This document shows, piece after piece, positions 33,650 through 46,060 of a DNA stretch of 64,000 nt. The notes under the pieces were generated by a model, which saw only the letters and a list, made by a program, of their open reading frames with translations, was not told where the DNA came from and ran no database searches. How positions within the stretch are numbered: the first letter of the stretch is position 1; the number at the start of each line of letters is the position of its first letter. The stretch spans positions 155,813,741 through 155,877,740 of the forward strand of contig CM041465.1 in the NCBI GenBank assembly GCA_023213395.1. The letters run 5' to 3'. A program made the position numbers and the translations under genes. This DNA comes from Cycas panzhihuaensis. Lineage: Eukaryota; Cycadophyta.

Positions 33650-34850
33650 TAAAAGACTACTATGTCGACTCACAAGCTTCTAATCATATGACTAAGAGGA
33701 AGGAATGGTTTGGAGTTCTAAAACTATATACTTTCAATAAATTAATTGAGTTAAGAGATAATTTTTCTCTTTAGATAAAAGGAATAGGAATAATTATTGT
33801 GGATATTGATGGAAAATTTTAAAAAATTAGTAATATTCTTTTTGTACCTTGGATGAAAAAAAATCTTTTGTTAGTATCTGAGTTAAGTAAAAAGAAACCA
33901 AGAACCATATTTAATGAAAATGTTCATTATTTCATTTTAGATATGAAAAAAAATGACACTATAATAGCAAAAGGAATAAAGTACAATAGTCTCTATAAGT
34001 TGCTCTTTATTCCTATTGTTCTTGATAAAGGATCTACCATGACTACACGTAATGTAAATTCACTTGCTGTGTCAAGCAATGTTGTTAATAAAATGTGGCA
34101 TTTGAAGTATGGATACATCTTATATGATAGATTAGAAATGTTAAAAAATTCAAGAATGGTGAATGGATTACCAAACATCTCCTTTAGTTCCTTTGTGTGC
34201 AAAAGTTATATGTTGGGAAAATAACACAAGACTCCTTTCTCAAGAAGCACATGGCAAGTGCAGAATAAATTGGATCTAATTTACTCAGACCTCTATGATC
34301 TTATCATATTCAACTCAATAAATGGTGTTTGGTACCTTTTTACTTTCATTAATGATTTTTCTAGAAAAACATAGATTTACTTTCTATTGAGCAAATCAGA
34401 GGTGCTTGATTACTTTAAAGAATTTAAGGCAAAAGTAGAATTATAAAGTAATAAAAAAATCAAATGTGTTTGTTTTGATGGTGGAGGGAAGTTTATATCC
34501 AAGGAATTCCTTCATTTTTATAAACCTCATGGAATTTACAGAGAAGTAACAACACCTTACTTATCACAGTCAAATGGCATAGTAGAAATGATGAATAAGA
34601 CCATTTTGAAAATGGCATGGTGTCTGATACGTGATAAATAAATCACCAAAACATATTAAGTAGAAGCAGTAAATACTACAGAATATCAAATCAACATGAG
34701 TCCAACTCAAGCATTGGATAAGTTCACACCTGAAGAAGCATGGACTAGATAGAAACTAGATATAAGTAATTTAAAAGTTTTTGGTTGTAAAGTTTATAGT
34801 GATATTCCAGATAAGAAATGAACCACACTGGACAACAAAAGCATAGAGCA
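33650..34850 (+). pseudogene. F protease and integrase relic
   Basis: Protease: YYVDSQASNHMTKRKEW (D-S-G is D-S-Q) and VPWMKKNLLLVSELSKK. GAG-pre-integrase: NSLYKLLFIPIV, MWHLKYGYILYDRLEML, and FVCKSYMLGK. Integrase: LIYSDLYDLII, WYLFTFINDFSRKT, CFDGGGKFISKEFL, and TTPYLSQSNGIVEMMNKTIL. The D-D-E pattern is recognisable, although E35 of the consensus region is poorly conserved. The C-terminus continues to about 35130 (NRSKAYRCLDLKTN). Confidence 0.88.
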
Positions 34851-35339
34851 TAAAATGGTAGGTTATAATAATCGTTCAAAAGCATATAGGTGCTTAGACC
34901 TAAAAACCAACAAGCTATATGTAAGTCAGGATATAGCATTCAATGAAAGCATATATTGTAGCAAGAAAATATGGCAAGAAATAGAAACAATAACTGACAT
35001 CTCTATAAAGTTAAATATAATTGCTTCATATAAAGAATTAGAAATTACCACAGAAAATATTGATTCAAAAAGAAATTCATTAAATAAGGGACATCTAATA
35101 ATTTCTAGGCAGATCATTCTACCATTCTGACATAAGAAGAACCAAGGTCAATACAAGAATAATTGAGTTCTAAGAAGATACTAAAATGGTATCTTAAGAC
35201 TTTTAAAGAAGTAATAGGAGAGGTGTTTGAATATAGAATGAGATCTCAAAGACTTCAAGCACTGATATGTTCCATTAAGCCCAACACATTTGAAGAAGTA
35301 AATCAATATCCAGTGTGGAGAATAATAATGGATATTGGA

Positions 35340-36780
35340 ATAATAACTATTATAAGAAATGAAATCTAGGAATTGGTTGAAACCCTAGAAGACAAACTCA
35401 TTGTAAATTGCAAATGGGTATACAAAATAAAAGAAAGGTTAACTAGAGAAGTTGAAAAATATAAAATAAGATTGATGGCAAAATGCTACACACAAATGAC
35501 TGGAATAAACTATAGAGAGACATTTTCACCAGTCGTAAAATTAAACACTTTGAGAACAATAATCTCAATAGTTGCTCAATAAGAATAGAAAATTTATTAG
35601 CTTGATATAAACAATGCATTTTTAAATAGAAATCTTCAAGAAGAAGTTTACATGCACTGACCTAAAGGTTATATCAAATTTGGATAGGAAAAGCTAGTCT
35701 ACAAGCTAAAGAAAGCTTTGTATAGGCTTAAACAAGCTCCAAGAGCTTCGTATATAAAACTAGATAAGTATCTCATTTAGAACAATTTTCATAGATGTGA
35801 GTCTGACCCAAACATATATGTAAAATTTAACAAAGGTTTAATTTTAATTATCGTTATATATTTAGATGATATACTACTCACAGAAAGTGATGCAGACTTA
35901 ATTATTTCCATAAAAAACTAGTTAGAAAAAGTTTTTGAAATGACTAATCTTGGAATATTATACTAATATCATGGAATTGATGTAACATAACTAAAAGATT
36001 TTCTTGTTTTATCTCAATCAAAATATATAAAAAATATGTTGAAAAAATTCAATATGGAAAACTATAATAGCTCTGTCACATCTATGGAAATAAGATATAC
36101 TTTAAATTTTGATACAGACGAACAAGCTATTAATGTAATAATATATAGACAACTGGTTAGAAGTTTGATTTATTTCACTTCTACCAAACCATATATTTCC
36201 TATTTAGTTAGAGTAATTTTTAAATTTATACAAGAACCAAAAATGTCACATTAGAATGCTACAAAAAGAGTTTTTAGATACTTGAAAGGAACAATACATC
36301 TAGGCCTAAATTATACAAAAAAAAATAACATGTAGTTGATAGGCTTCAAGGATTCTAATTGGGTAGGAAACAAAGTAGATAGAAAGTTTACATGAGGATA
36401 CTACTTCTGCTTAATGTCAACACTAATATCTTAAAGCAACAACAAGCAATACATAGTAGCCTTATCATCTACAGAAGCAAAATATAAGTCAGTAGTGAGC
36501 ATAATATGTACAGCAATCTGGATCAAATAATTGTTCAAAGACTTGGGTCAAGAAAAAAAGACACCTACCTTGTTATTCTGTGATAATCAAAGCATGATAA
36601 AAAATGACCAAAAATCTAATACTTTATGTAATCACAAATCATATAGAAGTTCACCATCATTTTATTAGAGAAAAAATTTAAAATAAGGAAATTAAACTTC
36701 TGCACTGTCCCTTTGAAAATCAAACTATTGATATTTTTATAAAACCACTAAGCAAAGACAAGTTCCAATTTTTTAGAGAT
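35340..36780 (+). pseudogene. F reverse transcriptase and RNase H relic
   Basis: Starts near KLIVNCKWVYKIKERLT. It has YTQMTGINYRETFSPVVKLN, the palm motif VIYLDDILLTESD at 35853-35890 (both catalytic Asp kept), SQSKYIKNMLKKFNMENYN, RQLVRSLIYFTSTKPYISYL, RYLKGTIHLGLNY, and the RNase H motif ALSSTEAKYKSV. It ends in DKLDKTLKEG just before the purine tract. Multiple in-frame stops make it dead. It is the best-preserved copia pol in the window. Confidence 0.92.
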
Positions 36781-36817
36781 AAACTAGGGATAAACTAGAT
36801 AAAACATTAAAAGAGGG

Positions 36818-37016
36818 TGTTAAAGATAATGTTTTATCTAGGATATATAATTTTCTTTTATAATATAATGATGAGGGTCATGTATCATTCCCTTATTTTT
36901 TTATTTGATGACAAGTAATAGACATACGATAAACTCTGTCTATATCTTATACTGATTATAACATATTTATAGAGGGTTCATCATCATTTATAATCATTGA
37001 CTTGAGATCTTTTACA
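36818..37016 (+). repeat. F 3' LTR (199 bp)
   Basis: Starts TGTTAAAGATAATG and ends AGATCTTTTACA, followed by the ATTGA duplication. Confidence 0.95.
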
Positions 37017-37021
37017 ATTGA

Positions 37022-37470
37022 CAATCATTTACACAAGTTCCAATTCTAGAAGGTTTGTTCCAACACTAACCAAATCATTTCTAATGGATGTAATCTTGTG
37101 AACAAATTTAAAAACATACACACTCTCTCATATAGAGTTTATAGAGTTCTTCTTTTAATGCTACTATTATGACTTCATTCTTTTGACTATAAAGATTAAC
37201 ATACACTTTTCAGATTTCTTCGAAGTTCATTCCTTTAAAATATAATAATAAAGAGTTCAAAATAGATAATTTTAATGTTATTATACCAGAGTTATTCCTA
37301 TCATTCCAGTTGGGTTAGTCAACAACATTAGTAGGCCTCTTCTCCTTCCCAATAGCTGTATCTTAAGCATTTTTTGCTGTAAAAAGGATTTTAATTTTTA
37401 TCTTTTAGATGTGATAGTTCAGTGCAATAAGTTTATCTGATTCACTCAAAGCCAAAATAGAGGAGGCCAT
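37022..37470 (-). pseudogene. X gag N-terminal part
   Basis: The minus strand starts near ATG 37470 with MASSILALSESDKLIALNYH, then KNEVIIVALKEELYKLYMRE. It is interrupted by F at 37016 and continues at 31883. The stretch carries several stops and frame changes. Confidence 0.7.
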
Positions 37471-37474
37471 CTTA

Positions 37475-38177
37475 AAAAAAAGAAAAAAAAGAGTCAGATA
37501 TTAATAGAATAAGTTTTAGATCTTAAGACAAACTAATCATACGATTGTATGAAATTTTGTACAAAGGTATAGGTGTATGAAATATAATGAAACTAGGTGC
37601 AAATGAAAGATCTTAGATTGTAGATTTTGAATATATAATAATTTTTAGGATTTTTTTTTTTTTACTTAAAAAATACCCCAAAAGTTGAAATGTACAACTA
37701 AGGTTTTTTGGAGAAATCACTTAAAACTTGATGAAACTTTTGTCAAATCTTTTGAATTTACATATAAAATCTTTGTTATAATTAGAGGAAGATATTTAAA
37801 TAAGATTTACCCAAATTAATTGAGTGAATCGAAAGAAATTTGTAGATTTGTGCTTAAACCCATGCAAAGCTTAAAAACGTGCAAAACACCATGAAGATTA
37901 TCAAATCTCAAGTTGAGCCTTTGGGAAGAAGTGACATACTCTTTAAAATAAGCTTAATGGTCAAATTTTAGTGAAATCTAGGTACTTTGAAATTTTTAGA
38001 TTTGTACAAGTTCGTACAGTTTTGTATCGTTGTTCGTACATATTTATACTATGGAAAAAACTTATTCTTCAATGTCTTCTTTATTCTTCAATGTCTACTT
38101 TGAGACTTTGGTGAATAATAATGATCACTAGAGAACTCACTTCTAGTCTTATCTCAAAAAATGCTATCAGAACTCCT
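37475..38177 (-). other. X leader, no gene seen
   Basis: AT-rich sequence between primer-binding site (38190-38178, minus strand ATGGTATTAAAG) and gag. A T-run occurs near 37650. Short TTCTTCAATGTCT words repeat near 38066 and 38083. No coding. Confidence 0.5.
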
Positions 38178-38190
38178 ACTTTAATACCAT

Positions 38191-38393
38191 TGAAACAATA
38201 TTCGAAGAATGAGAATAATTCATTGGTGTTTCAAGAGATGATCTCTCAATAAGTACAAAGAGATTTAATAACCATTTATTACATATAAGCCACTTGTCAT
38301 CCTTACAACAAAGAGAGATTGCCACATAACCTTCATTAGTTAACTATACAATATAAGGTACATTAATATCCTAGATAAAACATTATTTTAATA
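38191..38393 (-). repeat. X 5' LTR (203 bp)
   Basis: Pairs with 15405-15608. The minus-strand start is TATTAAAATAATGTTTTATC (TG decayed to TA), and the inner end GTTTCA lies next to the primer-binding site. Confidence 0.9.
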
Positions 38394-38394
38394 G

Positions 38395-39460
38395 ATTCCA
38401 TAGTGATCAATAGATAACAATTAAATGCTAGTTTTTCATACCTCATACAAATGATATACTAGATATATTGGTAGGTGCTTTCTAATTTTTAAAGATCGAT
38501 CTTAACTGTGTGTATTATTAAATTCAAATTTGTAAAGGGGGTGAGTGGAAAACAACTTTTAAGACAAAGGACAGATTATATGAATGACTAGTCATGCCAT
38601 TTGGCATATTAAATGCTCTAAGCACATTCATGAGATTAATGAATATTGTGCTGCAACTATTCATTGGTAAATTTGTAGTTGTGTACTTTGATGATATTTT
38701 CATTTTTAGTAAGACTAAAGAGGAGCACTTAATGTACTTAAGGATGGTACTTGAAGTATTAAGGAGGGAGAAGTTGTATGTAAATATGAAGTAGTGCAGG
38801 TTTATGCAAAGGAGCCTAGTATTTCTGGACTTTATGATTTCACAATAGGGATTGCAAATAGATGAGGAGAAGATTAAAGCAATTATTGAGTGGCAAACAC
38901 CTAAGATTGTAATAAAGGTAAGATATTTTTATAATCTAGCTCAGTTTTATAGAAAGTTCATTAGGAACTTTAATGGAATTATTACACCCTTAATAGATTG
39001 CATAAAGGACCTAACATGGACTAGGGAAGCAGAAAATAACTTCTATCTCTTAAAATAAAAAGTAACTGAAGAACCTATACTTTCACTGCTAAACATTGGA
39101 AAACTATTTAAGATCAATTGAGATACTTCACATTTTACAGTTAGAGTAGTGCTCAATGAAGAAGGAAAACTTATAATATTTTATAGTGAGAAGCTTAATG
39201 AGGCAAAACGAAGGTATTCAATATATGACTTGGAATTTTATGCGATTATCCAAGCTTTGAGGCATTGGAGGCATTACCTTATATTTAAAAAATTTATCTT
39301 GTTTACTGATCACCAAGACTTGAGGTATGTGAATACCCAAAGGAAGTTAAATGCTAAACATCTAAATGGGTGTCCCATTCATAAAACTTTATATTTTTTT
39401 TAAAGTATAAATCAGGTAAATAGAACCATGTTGCTGATGCATTGAGTAGGCAAGTGTCAT
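38395..39460 (+). pseudogene. G1 reverse transcriptase and RNase H
   Basis: Continuation of 15404. It reads IPHTNDILDILVGA and YYQIQICKGGEWKTTFKTK, then [19 protein letters not shown], with catalytic [13 protein letters not shown] at 38677-38715 (gypsy Y-x-D-D kept) and FYNLAQFYRKFIRNFN. RNase H: RVVLNEEGKLIIFYSEKLNE, YSIYDLEFYAIIQALRHW and LFTDHQDLRYVN, ending in NHVADALSR. In Y-E-W-L-V the Trp codon is TGA. Full gypsy order, non-functional. Confidence 0.92.
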
Positions 39461-39559
39461 TATTGACCACCATGGCAAATGAGGTGGTAGGATTTGAAAC
39501 CATTAAGGATTTGTATAACTTAGACCTTGATTTTGAAAAACATTGTTAAGTAATATAAG

Positions 39560-40749
39560 AATCCTCTAATTGAAGGACGTGGTTGATGATTGCTTTATAT
39601 AAAATGGCTACTTATTTAAGAGAGGATAATTATACATTCTAGTAGAGTCTATGAGGGAGAACATCATATGAGAGTTGCATAGTGGAGGTCTTGGAGGGCA
39701 TTTCGGTTGAAACAAGACCATATCTTTAGTAGAAGAAAAGTATCTTTGGCCTCGAATGAAGAGTTATGTGGCAAGATTTTTGACATACTATGTGATATGC
39801 TAGATGGCCAAGGGATATGCACATAATATTGGATTATATATATGCCTTTATCAGTACTTGAAGGACCATGGAATTATTTGAGCATGGGCTTTGTATTGGG
39901 ATTACCATATATTCAGAGGTAATGATTTAATTTTTTGTGTTGTTGATTATTTTTAAAAAATTAGTTTATTTTGTTACATGCAAGAAGATAAATGATGTAG
40001 TTATTATATTATATTTATTCTTTAAAGATGTTGCAAGGATGTATGGCATTTCGAAGACTATCATTTTAAATCGAGATGCAAAGATTTTGAGTCATTTCTA
40101 GAAGACTTTATGGAAGAAGCTAGGAATAAAAGTCTAGTCTAGTAGTGCCTATTATCCATAGATTAATGGGTAAACTAAAGTGGTGAGTAGAGGTTTGGAA
40201 ATCCTACTAAAGTGCATTATTAGAGAGAAGTCCAAATAGTGGGATTTGGCATTGGCTTAGGCAGAATTTACATATAACATTTCTGTGAATAGGTCAATAT
40301 ATTAATCATCTTTTCGGGTTGTGTATGGAAGAAACCGTAAGGGTGTGTTGGATCTAATACACCTAGCCATTGGGGAAAATATGAGTAATGATGTAGAAGC
40401 TTTTGCAGAATATATATAATAGATTCATAAGAAGGTGAACAAAAAGTTATAGAATAACAATAAAAAGTAAAAGGAAGTAGTAGACATGACTTACATATAT
40501 AAGGTATTTAAAGAAGGTGACTTGGTAATGGTTTACTTGAGAAAAAATAAAATTTTCCAAGGAACCTATAACAAGCACAAATATAAAATGGTTAGACCAT
40601 ATCAAGTTATAAAAAGGATCAATGACAATGTGCATGAGGTAAATCTGCCTAAACACTTTGATATCTCTTCTATTTTTAATGTTTTAGATCTATATGCATA
40701 TCATGAAAGAGATGAAGAAATAGATTATGAAGGTGAAGTGGTGAGTTGA
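39560..40749 (+). pseudogene. G1 integrase
   Basis: Starts ELHSGGLGGHFG and EEKYLWPRMKSYVARFL (zinc-binding H-H-C-C region with some ligands lost), then GLYMPLSVLEGPW and LSMGFVLGLPYIQRG. Core motifs continue in shifting frames to about 40250. The C-terminal domain is open at 40486-40749 with FKEGDLVMVYLRKNKIF, YQVIKRINDNVHEVNLP and DISSIFNVLDLY, typical of plant gypsy integrases. No chromodomain is evident. Confidence 0.88.
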
Positions 40750-40983
40750 GAGCTCTAAATACCAAAGAAAAAATGAGAAGAAATTGCATAAGTGTTAGAT
40801 ATAAAGATAATGAGTATACAATAGGGAAATTACAATAGGTACCTAGTGCATTAGAAAGGTCTGCTACAAGCAAACAACACGTGGATCACTGAAGAACAAC
40901 TAAAGTGGTTAAGTCTTGACCATAGCAGAAACTTTATCATAATAACTCATATGGGTATATAACTCTTTTTATCCTAGGGAGAA

Positions 40984-41560
40984 TGATGTAGAAGCATCTA
41001 GATCTTGATCATAACTTGTCCATTACCTTTTAGACTTTTTTCTCTAAATTTTAGGCTTTGCTAATTCAAGTATAATGTCTTACTCTATGGTTAGAATTTA
41101 ATCCTTCCTACACCAACTTGAAGGTCTATTCAAGTAGAATAGGTCAAAATAGCCTACAACTAGGCCAAAGGCTCTATTATAGGCCTATAGTTTTTCAATC
41201 TAAAAAAGAAAAAGCTTAAAAATTAATATTTAGTTTATATATCTAAAAATAATAATTAATTTTAGACTAGTGTTCACTTTTATACAATATCCCTTAGCGG
41301 TTTAGTTTTTTAGTATGACTTAAACTTTAAAATATGGTTTTGTTTAATATTTTAGGTAATCACGAGATTTTTTAAAAGAAGTTTTTAGGGTTATATTTTC
41401 ACATATATAAATGTAATTTTAGACTATCTTTTGGCAAATTGGATGGAATATAATAGAAATAGAAGTGAAATGACTCTCCCTATTCTTTGGTTCTTCCTTG
41501 TTTTAAGTTTGTATATATGAGATTAAATGTTTTCCCTGTAAGTTGTTCTTATTAGTTAGA
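40984..41560 (+). repeat. G1 probable 3' LTR
   Basis: Starts TGATGTAGAAGCATC directly after the purine tract CCTAGGGAGAA, at the distance expected downstream of integrase. The other LTR is not in the window, so the right edge is a guess. Confidence 0.55.
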
Positions 41561-41569
41561 TTTTAAGTA

Positions 41570-43760
41570 GCCATGGCAATGAAATCATTAAAAGATATTA
41601 ATCAACCATTTGAATAATAATTTGAGTGGCATCCCATTATACAAGGTTTATGAGTTTTGTAGGAACTAGAAGCAAGTATAGTTATTAAAGGAATTGTCTT
41701 ACCACCATAATATATGATGGTAAAAGTGGTGCTTTAGCCTAGTGCTTCTATAAAAGATGTTATAGATGACCCAGTTGTAGTTATTGATTCTCCAAAAGAG
41801 GTCATTTATAGGAAGGGTATCTTTAAGAGGATGATTGTATTATTGTCATACCACGAAGGGGGAATGGATAACCAAGTAAGCTAAAGGTGCACCAAGTGAG
41901 TCACGCTAAAGATAATTTTAAGGCTTTGGACATTTTTGGACATCACAAAGATTCAGTCATCATTATACATAGTGGTTCCACATCAATGTGTCATTATTTG
42001 AAACATGGAAGAAGATGGCACAACAATGCTGAGTGGCTTACCATATACTAATATCATAGTATATATAGTCGAGTCTTGCTAATAGGCATTATTAAACAAG
42101 TTGAGATGCATTTGGGGAATTATGGTTTTCTTCCATTTTGAAGTTATATGCATGTAAGAAGGTAAATAACCATATCTTGCTTTGGTAGGACATTCATGGC
42201 ATTACTTTATAAGAGTTTGCATAGATTGGATGGAATGAATATTCCCCAAGGAAGAATGGAAAAAGGGTAAAATTACCTTTCTCCATAAGGCCTCCTTTAG
42301 TTTAAGAAATATAAGACACTATTAAGCTCTATAATTTCAATTCGTGGTGGCTTGACAATTAGAGTAGACTACCTATATCATGGTATGCATATGGTGGAGG
42401 GGCTTGTAAAACTTGCTTGTGCTAGAAATTTGTTTTATAGAAGATTCAAGGGTAAATTTGAATGAGGAGTCAATGAATTATGAATGAACGAGTATACTAG
42501 TAGGGAAGGATTAAATGGTGAGCCATAATAGGAGGAGAGAATGAATTAAAGACAAAGGAGGCTACTTCCATTCCCATTTTTTTAATGCCAATTAAATGTA
42601 AGCCTCATAATTGATAGTATAAGAATATGGTAGTTAAAGAACCTAGTTCTCTACCAATAAATAAATATCTTCCTATGGTATTAAAGAAATTCTTCCATGT
42701 TAAAAAATAATTTGAGACTATGAGTGATCAAATTTGTTTTGTAGCCAAGAAATATTCCAAGGAAAAGGAAAGGGTAGCAAAAATGTCACAAGGATAACCC
42801 ATCATGGACTACAAAGAATTTCCAATGGCCTTCACTATAATAGAATATTGGGAATGCTTAATTTACATGGAACCAACATATACATTGAGAGGATAATGTT
42901 TAGCTAAGGTTGCTCAACAATATGAGTATGGAGAACCACAATGTAGTTGGTGAATGTGGGCATTATTGACAATCCATAGAACTTGATATTCATAGATTAC
43001 TAAGATTTGTCCATAATAGAACATGCAAAAACATTGCTTATGGAATTTAAAGATGTATTTCATTATATATAGAGAGATTTAAAAGGCATTGCCCTATAAT
43101 TTAGCTAACATCATATTTAGTAGATCAATGGAGCTCAAACAATCAAGTAACATCCCTACAAGATGAATTTATGGTACTAGGATCCAGTGCAAGCAAAACT
43201 AGACAAATTGTTTGAAGTAGATTTTGTGTACATTGAGTGGGCCAACCCAACTATGATGGACCCTCCAAAGAATTGGAAAAAATATATATATGTATTATAG
43301 TATTGGTATGTGAATAGTGTGACTAATCTTTCTCAATGATTTGATAGTATATAGTTTACTTGAAGATCACCTTGATTATCTTTGGGAGTTGTTTGAGATA
43401 TGTTAGGCAAAAAGAATGTATTTCAATCTTAGAAAATATTTGTTTAGTACCTTTCGATGAATCATTGAGATATTATATGTAAAGAGATTATTCATAACCA
43501 AGATAGGTGAAGGTTATTATAGAATTGCCCACACCCACTTTTGTTGTAGAGATTAATTTTTTTGGGACACCTTGAGTACTCTAGAAAATTTATTCATAGT
43601 TATGCATCAACCTTTATGTCATTGGAATAGATACTGAAGAAGGGCGTTAAATTTTGGTGGGAGGATGATAGGAAAATGCATATTGCAATTGTATTAGTGA
43701 TGAGTAAGAAAATTGCTCATCCATTTATTATAACATTGTGTAATACATTATGTAACATAT
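41570..43760 (+). mobile_element. G3: badly decayed gypsy-like sequence
   Basis: Most of the stretch has no readable domain. From 43190 the plus strand reads LDKLFEVDFVYIEWANPTM (reverse-transcriptase entry). It then jumps to DHLDYLWELFEICQAKRMYF and LRKYLF (43340-43450), VIIELPTPTFVVEINFF (43515-43560), and a frame-shifted RKFIHSYASTF-like connection region to 43660. The catalytic palm is absent. LTRs not found. Confidence 0.55.
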
Positions 43761-43914
43761 TGTATTTTTTATGTAGAGTTCACATAGGTTTAGTTCAGTT
43801 ATAGCTACTTGAATTTGTTAAACTAACCATATCAATTAATTGGTCAAGTAATTTTAAGTTGTTATGTGGTTACATCAGATTCATCATAAATTGAGAAGTT
43901 TTTTCATTTGTACA

Positions 43915-43935
43915 CATGCATGCATGCATGCGTGA
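43915..43935. repeat. ATGC tetranucleotide repeat
   Basis: CATGCATGCATGCATGCG, a short self-complementary simple repeat. Confidence 0.85.
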
Positions 43936-46044
43936 GATTGTAATTATTACCATTGAGGTAATACAATATTTCTACATTTAATTTATTCTAATGGTAGTGC
44001 ATATGCATGTCATTTACCATAATTTATACTCTTTATCAATTAAGTTTTTGAAGCCATAGTTTGTCTTTATTGCAAAGATTGTGTCGTAGTTTATACTTAT
44101 TATGAAGGTTATGTTATACATGGACATTTTAAATAAATACCCATTTTTCTTTACTAGTGTGAGGAAGATCTTCTTTAGAAAGAATCACTTTCTTATCAAT
44201 AGACAAAGGGACAAAATGGATAATAAAGCTAATTACCTATTGCCTTTTATCTATGAGAGGGAGGTCTTTTTAAGAAAGAATGGCTTTCTCATTATTTGGC
44301 AAAAGGTTCACTTCTTTATAAAATATAAGAGACTCAGGTTTACGACATGGACTATGAGAATTGTAGTTATTGTTTTGTGTTTGTCTCTTCTTATTGTTGT
44401 TGAAAATAGATTATTGTTATTATGATTATGTTCAACCTTGGAATTCCATCTTGTGAGGAGTCCAACATTGATCATCATAGAGAATTTTGATACCATGAAG
44501 AGTACACCACAAACTATTGTAACCATGCAGACATGGAATATATTTATTAATGAAATTAGTAGTTTTAAATATATTCTCTCTACATGATGGGATATATTGC
44601 ATGATGCCTTGTGTAAGAGGATCCAAATATTAACCAAGTTTAACTTGATATTGAGATAGAGGAAGTCAGTAATCATGAGTGGGTTATGACACACAATCAT
44701 GTTCAATACCTTATGTTGTAAGAGGGTTCAAACCATGATTAAGTATAGGTGTGGAAGCAACTTGATGTCATAATTATAAGGGATTTGGTATGGTTATAGG
44801 CTAGGTACCCCCATAACATTTGATGCCATGAGATTATATGAGGTAGCATCTTGAGATGAGGTGGTTTGAGGAGATGGAGCAAATCCTACTTGTATCAAAA
44901 GTTATCTTATTAAATCTTTAGGAATATTTAATATTAAAATCACTAATTGGAAAAATAGATCAACATTAATAGATACTAGTGATAAAATCCACACAAGTGC
45001 TTTAATATTAATTTCCCTACTTAGAATTTATGAGTTTTAAGTTTTGGATTTGATGTACTTTACTTTAATTTAGATATGTTGGCTTCAACTATAGCTTAAT
45101 TCCCTTATTTTCATAAATAAGAGAATCTTGAGTGTATATATTTATTGGCATCTAACTAGAAATCAAGAGTATTAGAAATCCACTCAAGATTTGCCAATCT
45201 TTTCCTATTGTAGGCATGATTGAGCAACAATTCCTTCAGAGGTTTCTTGGTGGGATGAACTATGAGGTTGTACTCAGTAGAGATTTGGTTGCTATATGAG
45301 GGAACTATGAGGAGCAATCAATCAAAAAAATGTACAAATTAGGTCTGAGCTAAGGGCAAATATCTTGTCTTGGTAGATTTCCTTCACCTAGAAAATCTCT
45401 ATGGCATGTCACTTTGAACACATGATATTCTTTAATGAGTTTTAGCCAAAACTGACTAATGGTGTCTTACCTTGGTACTTGCAATTTTTGGAGCTTAGTT
45501 AGAAAATCCCTATGGCATATTAGCTTTAGGGTAATAAAGGGTCTTCACTAACTTTGTGATACTAAATTGTGTCTAGTTGTTGATGTTGCTTTACTTTAGA
45601 ACTCAACTATCACGAAGGTCAGTCAAAACTAATTTCACTTCTTTTAATGAGATAATCTGTAATTTTAAGAAGAACTTATCATTGGAATATTCTAGCCAAA
45701 TAATTCTTGACATGTTAGCCAAAATCGATTTCAATTCGCTCATTGGGATAAATAAAACTCTTTATCAATTGACAAATCAATCACTTATAAAGCATCCATC
45801 AAAATTGACTTTTGGTATATTACAGACATATACAGATTATCATAGACTCCACCAGGAGTCAACTAGCTTTGAGCAATAGTATGATGATTCATGACTTCAA
45901 CAGGGCTTTGTCCTCTTCAAGAGGACATCGAAAGCAAAGATAGACTTAGCTAGGCAACTTAAAAACAACATGGGTTTTGAAGAGAGCTTTTCTTAAAGGC
46001 TCAAAACTGATGGTCCCTTCAAGAGCAATTTTACCTAAAATTGA
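43936..46044. other. Region without recognised gene
   Basis: Short open frames (44102-44425 plus, 44308-44706 minus, 45577-45879 plus) show no family motif. A primer-site-like TGGTATCAAAATTC occurs on the minus strand at 44494-44481. A divergent direct repeat pairs AGAAAATCTCTATGGCAT (45390) with AGAAAATCCCTATGGCAT (45502). The part 44700-46044 may be the leader of the copia whose LTR is 46061-46417. Confidence 0.4.
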
Positions 46045-46060
46045 ACTTGCTCTAATACCA
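46045..46060 (-). other. Copia J primer-binding site
   Basis: The minus strand reads TGGTATTAGAGCAAGT, one change from the initiator-Met consensus TGGTATCAGAGC, directly inside the LTR at 46061. Confidence 0.75.

Larger units (their letters stand above)
31884..37016 (+). mobile_element. F: complete but decayed Ty1/copia element nested in X
   Basis: LTRs of 199 bp (31884-32082 and 36818-37016), both TG...CA. Primer-binding site is TGGTATCAAAGTGG at 32083, and the purine tract AAAAGAGGG lies directly before the 3' LTR. Exact target duplication ATTGA. The interior has gag, double zinc knuckle, protease, integrase, reverse transcriptase and RNase H in copia order at full length (5133 bp in all), with many stops. 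My hand alignment gives about 35 differences in 199 LTR positions (about 18%), mostly transitions, so the insertion is old. Its LTR start (TGTTAAAGATAATGTTTTATC) is close to that of X. Confidence 0.95.
15405..38393 (-). mobile_element. X: Ty1/copia element, host of five nested insertions
   Basis: The minus-strand 5' LTR is 38393-38191 and the 3' LTR 15608-15405. Between the insertions its own parts appear in order: primer-binding site (38190-38178), leader, gag (37470-37022 and 31883-31600), protease (about 31330), GAG-pre-integrase and integrase (30576-29820), reverse transcriptase (about 27045-26250), RNase H (26250-26166, 22579-22445, 15944-15609). The own sequence totals about 5 kb, normal for copia less one deletion. 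LTR and protein sequence relate it to element F. Inactive throughout. Confidence 0.88.
14534..41560 (+). mobile_element. G1: old Ty3/gypsy element split by copia X
   Basis: Gypsy coding occurs as two blocks, 14590-15400 (protease and start of reverse transcriptase) and 38395-40749 (rest of reverse transcriptase, RNase H, integrase). The left block ends at the reverse-transcriptase motif W-R-M-C-V-N-S-K, decayed here to GECVLILK. The right block resumes with the following codons (VINR, then IKC, then IPHTNDILDILVGA). The 23 kb between is copia X with its own nested elements. Gag and the 5' LTR were not found. A 3' LTR appears to start at 40984. Confidence 0.88.

Noticed and set aside
43910-43935. 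ATGC palindromic repeat as a regulatory site
   Set aside because: A simple tetranucleotide run with no associated gene or promoter.
44481-44494. Primer-binding-like TGGTATCAAAATTC on the minus strand
   Set aside because: No LTR pair, gag or purine tract could be tied to it, so I did not call an element.
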